Shown here piece after piece: positions 17,886-27,295 of a DNA stretch of 64,000 nt (within the stretch, counting starts at the first letter, position 1; the number at the start of each line of letters is the position of its first letter). The notes beneath the pieces are model-generated. The model saw nothing but the letters and a program-made list of their open reading frames with translations, did no database searches and had not been told where the DNA came from. This stretch comes from JAFMDF01 sp965277445. Lineage in GTDB: Bacteria; Bacteroidota; Bacteroidia; Chitinophagales; Saprospiraceae. The translations under genes and the position numbers were made by a program. Where the stretch lies: the NCBI GenBank assembly GCA_965277445.1, contig CBDICY010000032.1, forward strand, positions 124,001 through 188,000, given 5' to 3'.

Positions 17886-18914
17886 ATGCTCAAGAAAATA
17901 TTAATCGGTCTATTAATCATTGCTGCCATTGCCGTAGCAGGATATTATTATTTAATCAATTCGGGCATTCAGTTACCAGCAGAAACAGATGCCATTGTTG
18001 AAGAAGTTTTGCAAGCAAATGAGTTGCCAGAATTCATTACTGGCGAAACTGGTTTTGCTCAAAATGATGAGGTAAAAATCTGGTATGAAAAAATTACCCC
18101 TAAAGACTCCATTCGAGGGACTATTTTATTAATAATGGGGCATAGTTCTTCAGCTATGATTTGGGGATCCAATTTCACACAACCATTGGTAGATGCAGGG
18201 TATCAAGTGATCAGATACGATAATCGAGGCGTCGGCGACTCTGATTGGATGCCCAATTGGGATGCAGACAATCCGTATTCTCTAGAAGACATGGCAAAAG
18301 ATGGTATGGCGGTCTTGGATGCTGCGGGTGTCGCTAAAGCACATATTATAGGTGCGTCTATGGGTGGAATGATTGCGCAACGAGTTGCGCTTAGTCATAG
18401 TGATCGAACGCTTTCTCTTACGTCTATTATGTCCTCTGGTTATATGAATGATCCAGAAATGCCTGCGATTAACACCGCAAAAATGGTAGATTTTGGGCGA
18501 CTTACCCTACGCTATTTAATGCCGCCAAGCGAAGCTGGTTCGATGAAATTCATGGTAGGTATTCAACAATTATTCCAAGGAAATGGCCCTTATAGTCACC
18601 CTATCAAAGAATCTGTAGAACGAACACTTTATGAATTGCGCAAAAGAAAAGGGAGAAACCCTGACGTAGGTAATCAACATACGGCTGCTATTGCTGCTTC
18701 TGGTTCTCGACTAGAAGAATTGGGCAACATTAAAGTCCCAACCTTAATTATTCATGGTAAATCTGACCCTTTGGTTCGATTTGAACATTGTGAAAAATAT
18801 GCCCCTTTGATTCCTCATGCGAAAAAATTATTTATTGATGGCATGGGACACGATATGCCTTCCATTTATATGGATCAATATCATGCCGCTATTTTGGATA
18901 TTATTGGAGTTTAG
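17886..18914 (+). CDS. alpha/beta hydrolase, membrane-anchored or secreted
   Basis: 342 residues with a hydrophobic N-terminal segment (residues 5-27) that is a signal peptide or anchor. The alpha/beta-hydrolase core follows: a strand with RGTILLIMGHSSS, RYDNRGVGDSD, the nucleophile elbow GASMGG, the acid in HGKSDPLVR, and the catalytic His in GMGHDMP. The acidic motif DNRGVGDSD is typical of esterases and of aclacinomycin-type methylesterases. Substrate unknown. It lies downstream of the TetR gene, which fits a small drug- or xenobiotic-response group together with the monooxygenase. Confidence 0.87.
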   Translation: MLKKILIGLLIIAAIAVAGYYYLINSGIQLPAETDAIVEEVLQANELPEFITGETGFAQNDEVKIWYEKITPKDSIRGTILLIMGHSSSAMIWGSNFTQPLVDAGYQVIRYDNRGVGDSDWMPNWDADNPYSLEDMAKDGMAVLDAAGVAKAHIIGASMGGMIAQRVALSHSDRTLSLTSIMSSGYMNDPEMPAINTAKMVDFGRLTLRYLMPPSEAGSMKFMVGIQQLFQGNGPYSHPIKESVERTLYELRKRKGRNPDVGNQHTAAIAASGSRLEELGNIKVPTLIIHGKSDPLVRFEHCEKYAPLIPHAKKLFIDGMGHDMPSIYMDQYHAAILDIIGV

Positions 18915-19062
18915 GCTCTTACACTAATTCCGTCGAATTCCTTGAAATTGAGGTTGGTTTTGAAGTTGTAGTTGAGGTTGAAGCTTTATTGATTATAAAG
19001 AATAGGGGGAATTCGCTTAAAATTCGTTTTAAAAGAAAGGAAATTAGCAAACTTTTATAAAT

Positions 19063-19075
19063 GCAACATTGTTTC
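19063..19075. promoter_or_regulatory. candidate metal-regulator operator
   Basis: GCAACATTGTTTC is a 13-base near-palindrome (five of six arm positions pair). It lies just upstream of TACTTTCG (19092-19099), a near match to the TAnnTTTG box, ahead of the His/Cys-rich gene. Confidence 0.4.
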
Positions 19076-19186
19076 GTTTAGAGATTATTGCTACTTTCGC
19101 CCTAATTATTAACTGACAATCAATTTATTATAATTAATACTTCACTAAAATATCGTGTTTTTTTTGGATGGTTCCTAACTATTTTA

Positions 19187-19483
19187 GTGACCAATGCGGT
19201 CTTATTACAAGACTTGCATCGACTTGTCTCCCATCAGCATGATATAACCCAACATTGTGAAGCAGGAAATTCGGATACACATATTCATGGGGAAGAATTT
19301 TTAGTAAGCAACTGTATTGTCTGTTGTTTTCAATTTTCCCCAAGTGAGCAAACAGAAGTTGTCTTACCAATCATTTCAGCTCCATTTGTTATTCAAAACA
19401 TTTCCCCTTATGCCTATTTAAGTTTACCCGAATCAGCCCTTTTTACAACTTCTCCTCGTGGTCCACCAACTCGGTTTATTTAA
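19187..19483 (+). CDS. small His/Cys-rich protein, probably metal-related
   Basis: 98 residues if started at the GTG at 19187. The same frame is open upstream to about 19106 and encodes a good membrane helix (LKYRVFFGWFLTILVTNAV) but no ATG, GTG or TTG, so the true start may be a rare ATT/ATA at 19127-19133. The visible part is rich in possible ligands: H11, H16, H18, H23, C24, H32, H34, C43, C46 and C47. It ends with PRGPP, a pattern I recall from small proteins encoded beside metal-type TonB receptors. The lipoprotein and receptor genes follow on the same strand. Role inferred: periplasmic metal binding or sensing. Confidence 0.6.
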   Translation: MTNAVLLQDLHRLVSHQHDITQHCEAGNSDTHIHGEEFLVSNCIVCCFQFSPSEQTEVVLPIISAPFVIQNISPYAYLSLPESALFTTSPRGPPTRFI

Positions 19484-19672
19484 ATATTTTCAGCAAAAAC
19501 AAGTTTGGACGATACCTTACAGTTTGGAAATTTACTTCCTAAGGACTGTTCTGTATCTATTTATTAAGTAATGAATTTCTATAGCGCCAAGTTCCATTGG
19601 GTAGCAAATACAATACTATTTCAAAAACGGACTAGATCGTAGCGCTATGGAAGTCAAATTAAATATAAAAAA
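19484..19672. other. leader region with ATAGCGC inverted words
   Basis: Between the His/Cys-rich gene and the lipoprotein gene, CTATAGCGC (about 19577-19585) is complemented by GCGCTAT near 19641-19647. The rest shows no gene. It could fold in the mRNA. Confidence 0.35.
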
Positions 19673-20233
19673 ATGAACCGTACACAATCATATCTTTTAG
19701 GATTTTTATCTGTTATTCTTTTAGCTACTTCTGCCTGTAAAAAAGACGATCCAGTTATTCCTAATGAAGAAGAATTAATCACAACATTCACTTATACATT
19801 AACTACCACAGGTGCTACACCCGTCGTCTTAAGTTTCAGCGATTTAGACGGTGACGGTGGCAATGCGCCAATCATTAGTGGCGGTACATTACAAGCCAAC
19901 ACAACCTATACAGGAACAATTGATTTATTGAATGAGGCAGAGAGTCCTGCCGAAAGCATCACCGCCGAAATTGCCGAAGAAAAAGAAGAACACCAATTCT
20001 TTTTTGCTACTGATGGCTTAGATTTAAGATTTACCTACGAAGATGTAGATGCTAATCAACAACCAGTTGGTCTAATGACTACCTTAATAACGGGCAATGC
20101 AGGAACAGGAAATTTAAGGATTACCCTACGTCATGAACCTAATAAAAGTGCAACAGGTGTATCAATGGGCAACCTAGATAATGCAGGCGGAGAGACAGAT
20201 ATTGAGGTGACTTTTCCTGTGACTGTTCAGTAA
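19673..20233 (+). CDS. lipoprotein adjacent to TonB receptor
   Basis: 186 residues. A signal peptide ends in LLATSAC, with lipidation expected at Cys22, followed by a KKDD spacer. The mature part is beta-rich and acidic, with DLDGDGGNAP (about residues 59-68) that could bind a divalent cation. I recognise the general type as a cell-surface or periplasmic lipoprotein commonly placed before a ZnuD-like receptor in Bacteroidota, but I cannot name a family with certainty. An inverted repeat separates it from the receptor gene. Confidence 0.7.
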   Translation: MNRTQSYLLGFLSVILLATSACKKDDPVIPNEEELITTFTYTLTTTGATPVVLSFSDLDGDGGNAPIISGGTLQANTTYTGTIDLLNEAESPAESITAEIAEEKEEHQFFFATDGLDLRFTYEDVDANQQPVGLMTTLITGNAGTGNLRITLRHEPNKSATGVSMGNLDNAGGETDIEVTFPVTVQ

Positions 20234-20262
20234 TTTTAAATAAGATGAATTAAAAGTTTAGG

Positions 20263-20324
20263 ACTCAGGAGCGTTGTATTACTTGTACATCATAATAGTA
20301 ACGGGTAACATAACGCTCCTGAGT
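20263..20324. repeat. 13-bp inverted repeat between lipoprotein and receptor genes
   Basis: ACTCAGGAGCGTT at 20263-20275 pairs perfectly with 20312-20324. It may set the ratio of lipoprotein to receptor message. Words such as TGTTACTT beside related hairpins at 10874 and 62286 suggest a dispersed family. Confidence 0.6.
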
Positions 20325-20356
20325 TGGTAGCTTCATTTATAAATACAAAATAGGTT

Positions 20357-22717
20357 TTGAAAAATAAAATCCTTCTTATAAATCTTCTTAGTTGTCTTGG
20401 ATTTTTATTACAAGCACAAGATTGTTCTTTACGTTTATCAGGTTATACATTAGACAAAGGGACTGATTTTCCATTACCCTATTCTACGATTTACTTAGAA
20501 GATCACAAAATTGGCGTTACTTCTGATTCCGTTGGTTTCTTTGAGTTTAAAAATTTATGCCCAGCAGCTTATCATATTGAATTTAGTCATATTGCTTGTG
20601 AAGCGGAACATCAGTTTCTTAATTTGTCCAATGATACCACCATTAACATTTACCTCAATCACCATGCAGAATTATTGGATGAAGTGGTTGTTCATGGAGA
20701 CCGATCGGAGCATTCTGCCCAAGTCAGTAGTACTATAAGTGAGGACGAAATAGCACAAAATAGTAGTAAAAACTTATCCGATTTATTAGAAAACATTGCA
20801 GGTGTAAGTGTGATAAAAAATGGTTCAGGAATTTCTAAGCCTGTTGTTCATGGCTTATATGGCAATCGAATTAGCATTTTAAATAATGGTATTGCCCAAG
20901 CAGGACAACAATGGGGCAATGACCATGCACCAGAAATTGACCCATTTTTGGCGAATCATTTATCGGTAGTTAAAGGGGCAGGTGCTTTGGCTTATGGTGG
21001 TAATTCTTTGGGAAGTGTCGTTCTAGTCGAAGTAGATAAAATTCAAGAAGATCCACATTTGCATGGTAGGGTTAATTACAACTTTCAAACGAATGGACGA
21101 GGACATACCGTAAATGCACAATTGGAGAAGCAGGAAAAATGGGTTGCTTGGCGGATTACAGGAACGCTTAAAAATCAAGGCGATACGCAGACACCCGATT
21201 ATTTTTTAACGAATACGGGGAAACGAGAAGGAAATTTTGCGGTACAGTTAGAAAAAAATGTAAACCGCTGGCAGCATAGTGCTTATTATAGTTTATTCAA
21301 TACGACTATTGGCATTTTACGAGGGGCACATATTGGCAATTTAACCGATTTGCAGCAAGCAATAGGCAAAGACATTCCCTTTTTTACCAATGACAATTTC
21401 AGTTACGACATTAATGCACCACAACAAGAAGTGCAACACCATCTACTAAAATTAGAAAGTAAATTTTTAGTGGATGATGATCGTATTTTAACCTTACGCT
21501 ATGGTGGACAACTGAATGACCGAAAAGAATTTGATGTTAGAAGAGGCGGCGGAAGTGATATTCCAGCCTTGAGTATACAACAATTTAATCATTTTGCCGA
21601 AGCTACATTTGACAAATCTTATGCCGATGGTAGTTTATTAAAAACAGGGTATCAGTTAAATCTAGTAGATAATACCAATGATAATGAAACCACAGGGCGA
21701 CTTCCTTTAATTCCAGATTATCAATCTTTTAAGCAAAGTGCTTTTATTATTTATCAAAAAGAAATCGACGCTTTTCTATACGAAATAGGTGGTCGCTACG
21801 ATTGGAAGTTATTAAATACATTGCCATTACGTAAAGAAAGTAATGGACAAATTACCTTTGATCGCTTTAAGCAAATCTTTCATAACATTAGTTTATCAAC
21901 AGGTGCAAAATATCGACTTAGCAAATATTTTAGAACCAATTTAAATATTGGTTATGTCCTGCGAGCGCCAGAAGTAAATGAATTATATAGCAATGGTTTG
22001 CACCAAGGTGTCGCAGGTATTGAACGAGGGGCTGCTGATTTAACGAATGAAAAATCTTTTAAAGCCATCTTATCCACAGACTGGAATATACAACAAAAAC
22101 TATTCGTGCAAACGGTAGCTTATTACCAAAATATCCAAGATTATATCTTCTTAAATCCGCAAAATGAGTTTCAATTGGATATTCGAGGCGCTTTCCCCAT
22201 TTTTCAATATGAACAAACGGATGCCACTATTTATGGAACAGATATATTGCTTTCTTATGAACCAGTTGAAGCCATTAAATTAACCACTAAATACGCCTTT
22301 GTCAGAGGAGACGATAATCGAAATAATTTGCCTTTGATCAGTTTACCTGCGAATAATTTAAATGGGAACTTGACCTATTCAATTAAAGACGGTCGCCGTT
22401 TTCATAATACTTCGATTGGTATCAATGGGAAATACATTTTTAAGCAAACTCATCTGCTAACGGAGAACAGTCGTTTTCCAGATAGAGGGGTGAATAGTCT
22501 ATTGCAAGGACAAGATTTCTTAGCACCACCTCCCGCTTATTTTTTATTGGGTTTTAATCTGTCTACTAAAATTCCTTTGGCGCATTCTAGTTTACAGTTT
22601 TCTTTGAGTGTAGAGAATATATTGAATACTCGGTATCGGGATTATTTGAATCGACTGCGATATTTTTCAGATGAGGTGGGGAGAAATATTAATTTTCGGG
22701 TTAGTTATGGGTTTTAA
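20357..22717 (+). CDS. TonB-dependent receptor, ZnuD-like, probable metal uptake
   Basis: 786 residues, starting at TTG (20357), followed by the signal peptide KNKILLINLLSCLGFLLQA. A carboxypeptidase-like domain (about 24-115) precedes the plug. The plug has SGISKPVVHGLYGNRISIL and the WGNDHAPEIDPF segment, which I associate with zinc or copper receptors. The barrel has an odd His content and ends in NFRVSYGF, with the terminal Phe needed for barrel assembly. It should bring a metal or metal complex across the outer membrane using TonB energy. Order with the His/Cys protein and lipoprotein supports one operon. The metal is inferred. Confidence 0.85.
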   Translation: MKNKILLINLLSCLGFLLQAQDCSLRLSGYTLDKGTDFPLPYSTIYLEDHKIGVTSDSVGFFEFKNLCPAAYHIEFSHIACEAEHQFLNLSNDTTINIYLNHHAELLDEVVVHGDRSEHSAQVSSTISEDEIAQNSSKNLSDLLENIAGVSVIKNGSGISKPVVHGLYGNRISILNNGIAQAGQQWGNDHAPEIDPFLANHLSVVKGAGALAYGGNSLGSVVLVEVDKIQEDPHLHGRVNYNFQTNGRGHTVNAQLEKQEKWVAWRITGTLKNQGDTQTPDYFLTNTGKREGNFAVQLEKNVNRWQHSAYYSLFNTTIGILRGAHIGNLTDLQQAIGKDIPFFTNDNFSYDINAPQQEVQHHLLKLESKFLVDDDRILTLRYGGQLNDRKEFDVRRGGGSDIPALSIQQFNHFAEATFDKSYADGSLLKTGYQLNLVDNTNDNETTGRLPLIPDYQSFKQSAFIIYQKEIDAFLYEIGGRYDWKLLNTLPLRKESNGQITFDRFKQIFHNISLSTGAKYRLSKYFRTNLNIGYVLRAPEVNELYSNGLHQGVAGIERGAADLTNEKSFKAILSTDWNIQQKLFVQTVAYYQNIQDYIFLNPQNEFQLDIRGAFPIFQYEQTDATIYGTDILLSYEPVEAIKLTTKYAFVRGDDNRNNLPLISLPANNLNGNLTYSIKDGRRFHNTSIGINGKYIFKQTHLLTENSRFPDRGVNSLLQGQDFLAPPPAYFLLGFNLSTKIPLAHSSLQFSLSVENILNTRYRDYLNRLRYFSDEVGRNINFRVSYGF

Positions 22718-22886
22718 CGTTTTTTAGCGTCAATCTTCATTTCGTTCAAAGTATTGAATCTTTATTCATACGTCTATATTTTATTTATCACCTTGCATAT
22801 TTTTAATATAGTGCTACTTGGGTACTAATATGCAGACCTCCGGAGGCGTTATGGCAAGCAGAAAAGAAAGAAATGTTAAAGAATTG

Positions 22887-23106
22887 ATTATACTCTGAAC
22901 GGGATAAAAAAGTGATTTTGAAATAGAGGTCAGAAGTCAGACCGAAAAATAGATTTTTCTGCCAGAAGCCAGATTTAAAGTTCATAAAATACTGATAATC
23001 AATAAGTTAATAAAACGTCATCTGACTTCTGACAGTCTATGAAATAGACGGTCTGACTTCTGTCATCTAAAATTATTTTCACAAATTTATCCCGTTTGCA
23101 GTATAG
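22887..23106. mobile_element. MITE-like nested inverted-repeat element, 220 bp
   Basis: Outer arms ATTATACTCTGAACGGGATA (from 22887) and its imperfect complement TATCCCGTTTGCAGTATAG (ending 23106) enclose inner arms around GTCAGAAGTCAGACCG (22929-22944) and CGGTCTGACTTCTGTC (23049-23064). It has no coding capacity. A 42-base part recurs at 29502-29543. Confidence 0.6.
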
Positions 23107-23153
23107 ATGTTTTCATTTTTTGCGGCAAAGGTATTTGCTAATTATTATCCATT

Positions 23154-23852
23154 ATGATAAATTTATCTCCTATTAAGAATCAAATTCGCCATGTTACAAA
23201 TTTTCAAGATCTTGTTTCTACGCCTTTTCATGGAGAAATGAATGCGATTTGCTGGACTCGTCAACTAATAGGAGATTTTTCTGAGATTGTAAAAAACGTA
23301 GCACTAAAGGAAAATATAAGGGTACTTGAACCAGAGGAACTTCGTGAACTTGAATTGACTGAACAGGGGCAGCTTGCTCGTGAAATTCTTTTAAATGACT
23401 TGAAACTGTTTGAAGCTCATGGTGCATCTCCTATCCTTAATCTGATCAAGTGTTATGAGCGAGATGATGCCTTTCCATTTTTTCCAACCGATGTTTATTC
23501 CTTTCATGTAGATCGCTCTCCTGTACCAATTGATACCTTTTTATGCACTTACTATGGCGAGTCAAGTGAAATATTACCAAATGCACAAGCGAGGCAAAAA
23601 ATACTTATTCCCGAAATACGGGAGGAACTCAAAAAATTATATCATGGAGCAGATGAAGGTTTTGATGCCTTTTTAAAGGAATATTTTTTTGACCTACACT
23701 ATCAAGCTAAACCTAAATCACGCCCTATCAGCTTGGGGCTCGGGCATTTATGGAGGTTGGCAGTTGATCATCCTGAAAGTCAAGTTCCGCCTTGTATTCA
23801 TCATGCACCAAAAGAAAAAATTGGACAGAATCGATTGTTGATGATTTGTTGA
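23154..23852 (+). CDS. DUF1826-like protein
   Basis: 232 residues, soluble, no signal peptide. Visible landmarks are YSFHVDRSPVPIDTFLCTYY near residue 123, a long alpha-helical part, and HLWRLAVDHPESQVPPCIHH near the end. The F-H-x-D ... LCTYxG ... C-I-H order resembles DUF1826, a family often found with zinc-responsive (Zur-regulated) genes; I am only moderately sure of the assignment. The location between two TonB receptors and before a Fur-family gene fits a role in metal supply. The gene lies just after the MITE-like repeat. Confidence 0.55.
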   Translation: MINLSPIKNQIRHVTNFQDLVSTPFHGEMNAICWTRQLIGDFSEIVKNVALKENIRVLEPEELRELELTEQGQLAREILLNDLKLFEAHGASPILNLIKCYERDDAFPFFPTDVYSFHVDRSPVPIDTFLCTYYGESSEILPNAQARQKILIPEIREELKKLYHGADEGFDAFLKEYFFDLHYQAKPKSRPISLGLGHLWRLAVDHPESQVPPCIHHAPKEKIGQNRLLMIC

Positions 23853-24158
23853 ATACAAATCAATCCATTAGGCTTAATATTGAATGACAAAATTTGAATA
23901 ATGCTAATTCATTGATTATCAATATTCAAATTTTGTCATACAATTTTATTTAGAATAAATACTATTACATCTCAAATGATTTAATAATAAATTCGCCTAT
24001 AATCCATCTACAGCTTTCATTTATAGAATTTAAAATAAAATTTTTAGCCTAATCTAAAAATTAATTTACTTAAATCTAATTATTTTTCTATCTTTGTGTT
24101 AAAATTTTACTATAGGTGTGACTAATCATCTCCCCAAAGGGTCAAATAAAGAAAAATA
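23853..24158. other. intergenic region with 16-bp hairpin and promoter
   Basis: TGACAAAATTTGAATA at 23885-23900 pairs perfectly with 23923-23938 and probably terminates the DUF1826-like gene. The rest is AT-rich and leads into a promoter at 24065-24096. Confidence 0.65.
24065..24096 (+). promoter_or_regulatory. Bacteroidota-type promoter of the second receptor gene
   Basis: TTTA at 24065-24068, a 20-base spacer, and TATCTTTG at 24089-24096 fit the -33/-7 consensus. The leader would be about 55 bases. Confidence 0.6.
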
Positions 24159-26471
24159 ATGCAATACTTTTTTACCATAATTCTATTCCTCACAACTATC
24201 TTTTATACTTCTGCCCAATCCGCAAGTATCCAAGGAAAAATTGCTCATGCGGGAGGGCAACTAGAATTTGCCAACATCCAAATAGCCGATTCGGAATTAG
24301 GAGCCGTAACCGATTTAGATGGAAATTATGTAATAAACAACATTCCATTAGGGAAATTAACGGTAATTGCTTCCATGATTGGGTATAAATCCAAAGAAGA
24401 ACAAATTACCGTCAATAAAAATAATGCAATCATTAGTTTAGATTTTGAGTTAACCCCTACCCAAATTTTAATCGACCAAGTCGTAGTTACAGGAACTAAA
24501 ACCTTCAAAAGACAAACCAAATCCCCTGTAATTGTCAATGTCATTTCTAGTCAAATGCTGGATAATGTGCAAGCTTGTAACTTATCCGAAGGGCTTAAAT
24601 TTCAACCAGGCTTAAGAGTAGAAACTGATTGCCAAACTTGTAATTATACCCAGTTACGGATGAATGGCTTAGGTGGTGGCTATTCGCAAATAGTGATTAA
24701 TGGGCGACCTATTTTTAGCCCGCTAACAGGTTTATATGGGATGGAACAAATTCCTGCTAATATGGTCGAGCGAATCGAAGTGGTTAGAGGTGGGGGTTCT
24801 GCTTTGTATGGATCGAGTGCGATTGGAGGGACGGTCAATGTCATTACCAAAATCCCTAAAAAAAGTGGTTATGATATTGGGTATACTTTGCAAAATATTA
24901 ATGGAGGCGCAACGGATAAAATACTAACAGGAAATGCAACGGTTTTAAATCAAAAAGGCAATGCAGGCGTTTCCATTTTTGTTAATAATCGGATAAGAGA
25001 TTGGTATGATCATAATGGAGATAATTTTTCGGAATTACCGAAATTAAAAAATAATTCTTTTGGTGCGAATTTATTTTTTCAACCTAAAGACAATCAAAAA
25101 TTAGAAATCAGTTTAAGTAGTTTGAACGAATACCGCTACGGCGGGGAGATGGTCAATAAACCAGCCCATTTAGCGCTCCAAGCAGAAGAAAGAACGCACG
25201 ATGTCTTAATGGCAAGCTTAGATTATCAAATCAATTTCAACCAAGATAACAGTTCTTTTATCACCTATTTAGCAGGGCAAAATACCGATAGAGACCATTT
25301 TACGGGTATCAGCCCTGATGAACCTGCGGACATTATTGATTACCAATTAAATGCCCCTTATGGCACGTCTAAAAACACAACGTTACAAGGTGGTTTGCAA
25401 GTCAATCATCGACTGAATAATTTTCTAGACGCTGGTAATAATGTCCTAACTTTTGGTGGAGAATATGTCGTAGATGATGTTTTTGATGTCATTGATGCTT
25501 ATGACTATAAAATTGACCAAGTAACTAAAAATTTAGGTTTCTTCTTACAAAGTGATTGGGAGTTCAACGAAAAATTGACGGTACTAACTGGCATTCGAGC
25601 CGACAAGCATAATTTAGTGGGCAAAACCATTTTAAGCCCTAGAGTTTCCTTTTTATACCGTCCTCAATTATCCACCCAATTTCGCTTGACTTGGGGAACT
25701 GGTTTCCGAGCACCGCAAGCATTTGATGCTGATTTACACATTGCTTTTGCAGGCGGTGGGATTTCTCGAATTTCCTTATCTCCTGACTTAAAAGAAGAAC
25801 GCTCAAACAGTATTAGTGGCTCGATTAATTATGATAAAGCCACAGAGAATTTTGTAGCAGGTTTTACCATTGAAGGTTTTTATACGCATTTAAATGATGC
25901 TTTCTTTCTACAGCCGATTGGTGAAGATGCCTTTGGTGAACGCTTTGAAAAACGCAATGGTTCTGGCTCTACCGTCAAAGGAGGCACTTTAGAATTAAGA
26001 GCTAATTATCGACAAAAAATGCAATTGGAATTGGGCGCAACGATTCAAACTAGTTTATTTGACCAAGCAATAGATAATATTGAGGGGTTGAATCCACTAC
26101 GAGAATTTTTGCGAACGCCTAACGAATATGGTTATGCTACCCTATCCTTTTTTCCAATCAAAAAATTTAATACGACTTTAAATTTAGTATATACTGGAAA
26201 TATGACAATTGCGCACTTTGCAGGAGCACCTGGCGTAGAAGTAGACGAATATGTCCAATCTAAAGCTTTTACCGAGTTGAGTATTAAAACAGGCTATACG
26301 TTTGATTTGAAAAATTTAGATAGTGGTTTAGAGGTTTTTGGCGGTATTAAGAATATCACCAATGCTTACCAGAATGATTTTGATTTAGGAAAGGATCGGG
26401 ATAGTAATTATATTTATGGACCTGGTGCGCCACGGACTGTTTTTGTAGGGGTTCGGTTGAAATCGTTTTAA
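24159..26471 (+). CDS. TonB-dependent receptor, FepA/CirA-like
   Basis: 770 residues with a signal peptide (1-19), a carboxypeptidase-like domain (about 22-105), a plug and a barrel. The plug carries CNYTQLRMNGLGGGYSQIV, then IERIEVVRGGGSALYGSSAI (here VERIEVVRGG), the usual plug signature. Paired cysteines in the CQTC motif near residue 160 are a known feature of one Bacteroidota receptor class. The last residues are VRLKSF, ending in Phe. Ligand not deducible: siderophore, heme, cobalamin or metal complex. It has its own promoter and is followed by a convergent gene, so it is a single unit near the Fur-family regulator. Confidence 0.87.
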   Translation: MQYFFTIILFLTTIFYTSAQSASIQGKIAHAGGQLEFANIQIADSELGAVTDLDGNYVINNIPLGKLTVIASMIGYKSKEEQITVNKNNAIISLDFELTPTQILIDQVVVTGTKTFKRQTKSPVIVNVISSQMLDNVQACNLSEGLKFQPGLRVETDCQTCNYTQLRMNGLGGGYSQIVINGRPIFSPLTGLYGMEQIPANMVERIEVVRGGGSALYGSSAIGGTVNVITKIPKKSGYDIGYTLQNINGGATDKILTGNATVLNQKGNAGVSIFVNNRIRDWYDHNGDNFSELPKLKNNSFGANLFFQPKDNQKLEISLSSLNEYRYGGEMVNKPAHLALQAEERTHDVLMASLDYQINFNQDNSSFITYLAGQNTDRDHFTGISPDEPADIIDYQLNAPYGTSKNTTLQGGLQVNHRLNNFLDAGNNVLTFGGEYVVDDVFDVIDAYDYKIDQVTKNLGFFLQSDWEFNEKLTVLTGIRADKHNLVGKTILSPRVSFLYRPQLSTQFRLTWGTGFRAPQAFDADLHIAFAGGGISRISLSPDLKEERSNSISGSINYDKATENFVAGFTIEGFYTHLNDAFFLQPIGEDAFGERFEKRNGSGSTVKGGTLELRANYRQKMQLELGATIQTSLFDQAIDNIEGLNPLREFLRTPNEYGYATLSFFPIKKFNTTLNLVYTGNMTIAHFAGAPGVEVDEYVQSKAFTELSIKTGYTFDLKNLDSGLEVFGGIKNITNAYQNDFDLGKDRDSNYIYGPGAPRTVFVGVRLKSF

Positions 26472-26494
26472 ATACTACTTATCTAATAAAATAA

Positions 26495-26531
26495 AATTAT
26501 CCGTTGTACATTTTTTATACAACAGATAATT
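26495..26531. terminator. bidirectional terminator-like hairpin
   Basis: AATTATCCGTTGTA at 26495-26508 pairs with TACAACAGATAATT at 26518-26531 (13 of 14) around a T-rich loop. It lies between the convergent receptor and reductase genes. Confidence 0.6.
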
Positions 26532-26566
26532 GAAGGACAACGGGTGAATTAAAAAATAGTCAAATC

Positions 26567-27103
26567 TTATAAAGCTGCTTTAAACAAAGCTAATTGTTCT
26601 TTAAATCCTGCCAATAAACCTGAATCCGTAATCCCGCCTTCCGCAGAAAAATTTTGATTAAATGCGGGTAAAGAAAAATGCCCCGCAACATTTTTATTGC
26701 CTCTTTTGTAGGCGCTTAAAGCTGCTTCCAAAACTGTTTTAGCACCTCTTCCACCTGGCGAAGTGGCTAATAAAATCATTGTTTTCTCTTCCCAAACACT
26801 TCCTTCCATCCTAGATATCCAATCGTAAATATTTTTATAGGCAGCCGTAAACGAGCCATTATGTTCCGCAAAAGAAACGATGATGCCATCAGCATCCTGA
26901 ATATGTTTTTTGAATTGCTTTGCTAAATCAGGAATCCCATCTGCTTGTTCTCGATCAATGCTGTAAATCGGCATTTCAAAATCGTTTAAATCTAATATAG
27001 TAACTTCCACATCGGCGAGTTGATTGGCAGCAAAAGTGGCAAATTTTTTATTAATAGAATGTATACTACTACTTGCGCCAAAGGCTAGAATTTTTTTAGA
27101 CAT
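26567..27103 (-). CDS. NADPH-dependent FMN reductase
   Basis: 178 residues, flavodoxin-like. The phosphate-binding loop GASSSIHSINKKFA starts at residue 9, and FAEHNGSFTAAYKNIYDWIS near 78 is the FMN-isoalloxazine loop of this family. It should reduce FMN or quinone-type substrates with NAD(P)H; relatives release iron from siderophores or reduce azo compounds. It lies between the second receptor and the Fur-family gene and is divergent from the latter. A role in reductive metal release is only an inference. Confidence 0.87.
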   Translation of the reverse strand: MSKKILAFGASSSIHSINKKFATFAANQLADVEVTILDLNDFEMPIYSIDREQADGIPDLAKQFKKHIQDADGIIVSFAEHNGSFTAAYKNIYDWISRMEGSVWEEKTMILLATSPGGRGAKTVLEAALSAYKRGNKNVAGHFSLPAFNQNFSAEGGITDSGLLAGFKEQLALFKAAL

Positions 27104-27248
27104 TTTTGTTTGTTTTAAGATGTTGTATCAATGCTTTATGTACAAATGTGGTGCTAAAAAGTTCAAAAAATAAGTTAAGTACTTTCTACTTCCAAACCCC
27201 TTAAATAAAATTAATTCTAAAAACTGTCCGTCAACTAATTCCCCCATT

Positions 27249-27271
27249 TAAGTGTTTTACACTTATCTTTG
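27249..27271 (+). promoter_or_regulatory. 17-bp palindrome overlapping the promoter of the Fur-family gene
   Basis: TAAGTGTTTTACACTTA at 27249-27265 is a perfect palindrome with a 3-base centre. Its right edge overlaps the -7 box TATCTTTG at 27264-27271. The ATG is at 27296. This is the classical place for autoregulation by a Fur-type protein. Confidence 0.7.
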
Positions 27272-27295
27272 TAATCAATCTACAATATCGACGAC

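Noticed and set aside
22803..22985. Minus-strand 60-residue frame over the MITE-like repeat
   Set aside because: Encoded by repeat sequence, no known family.
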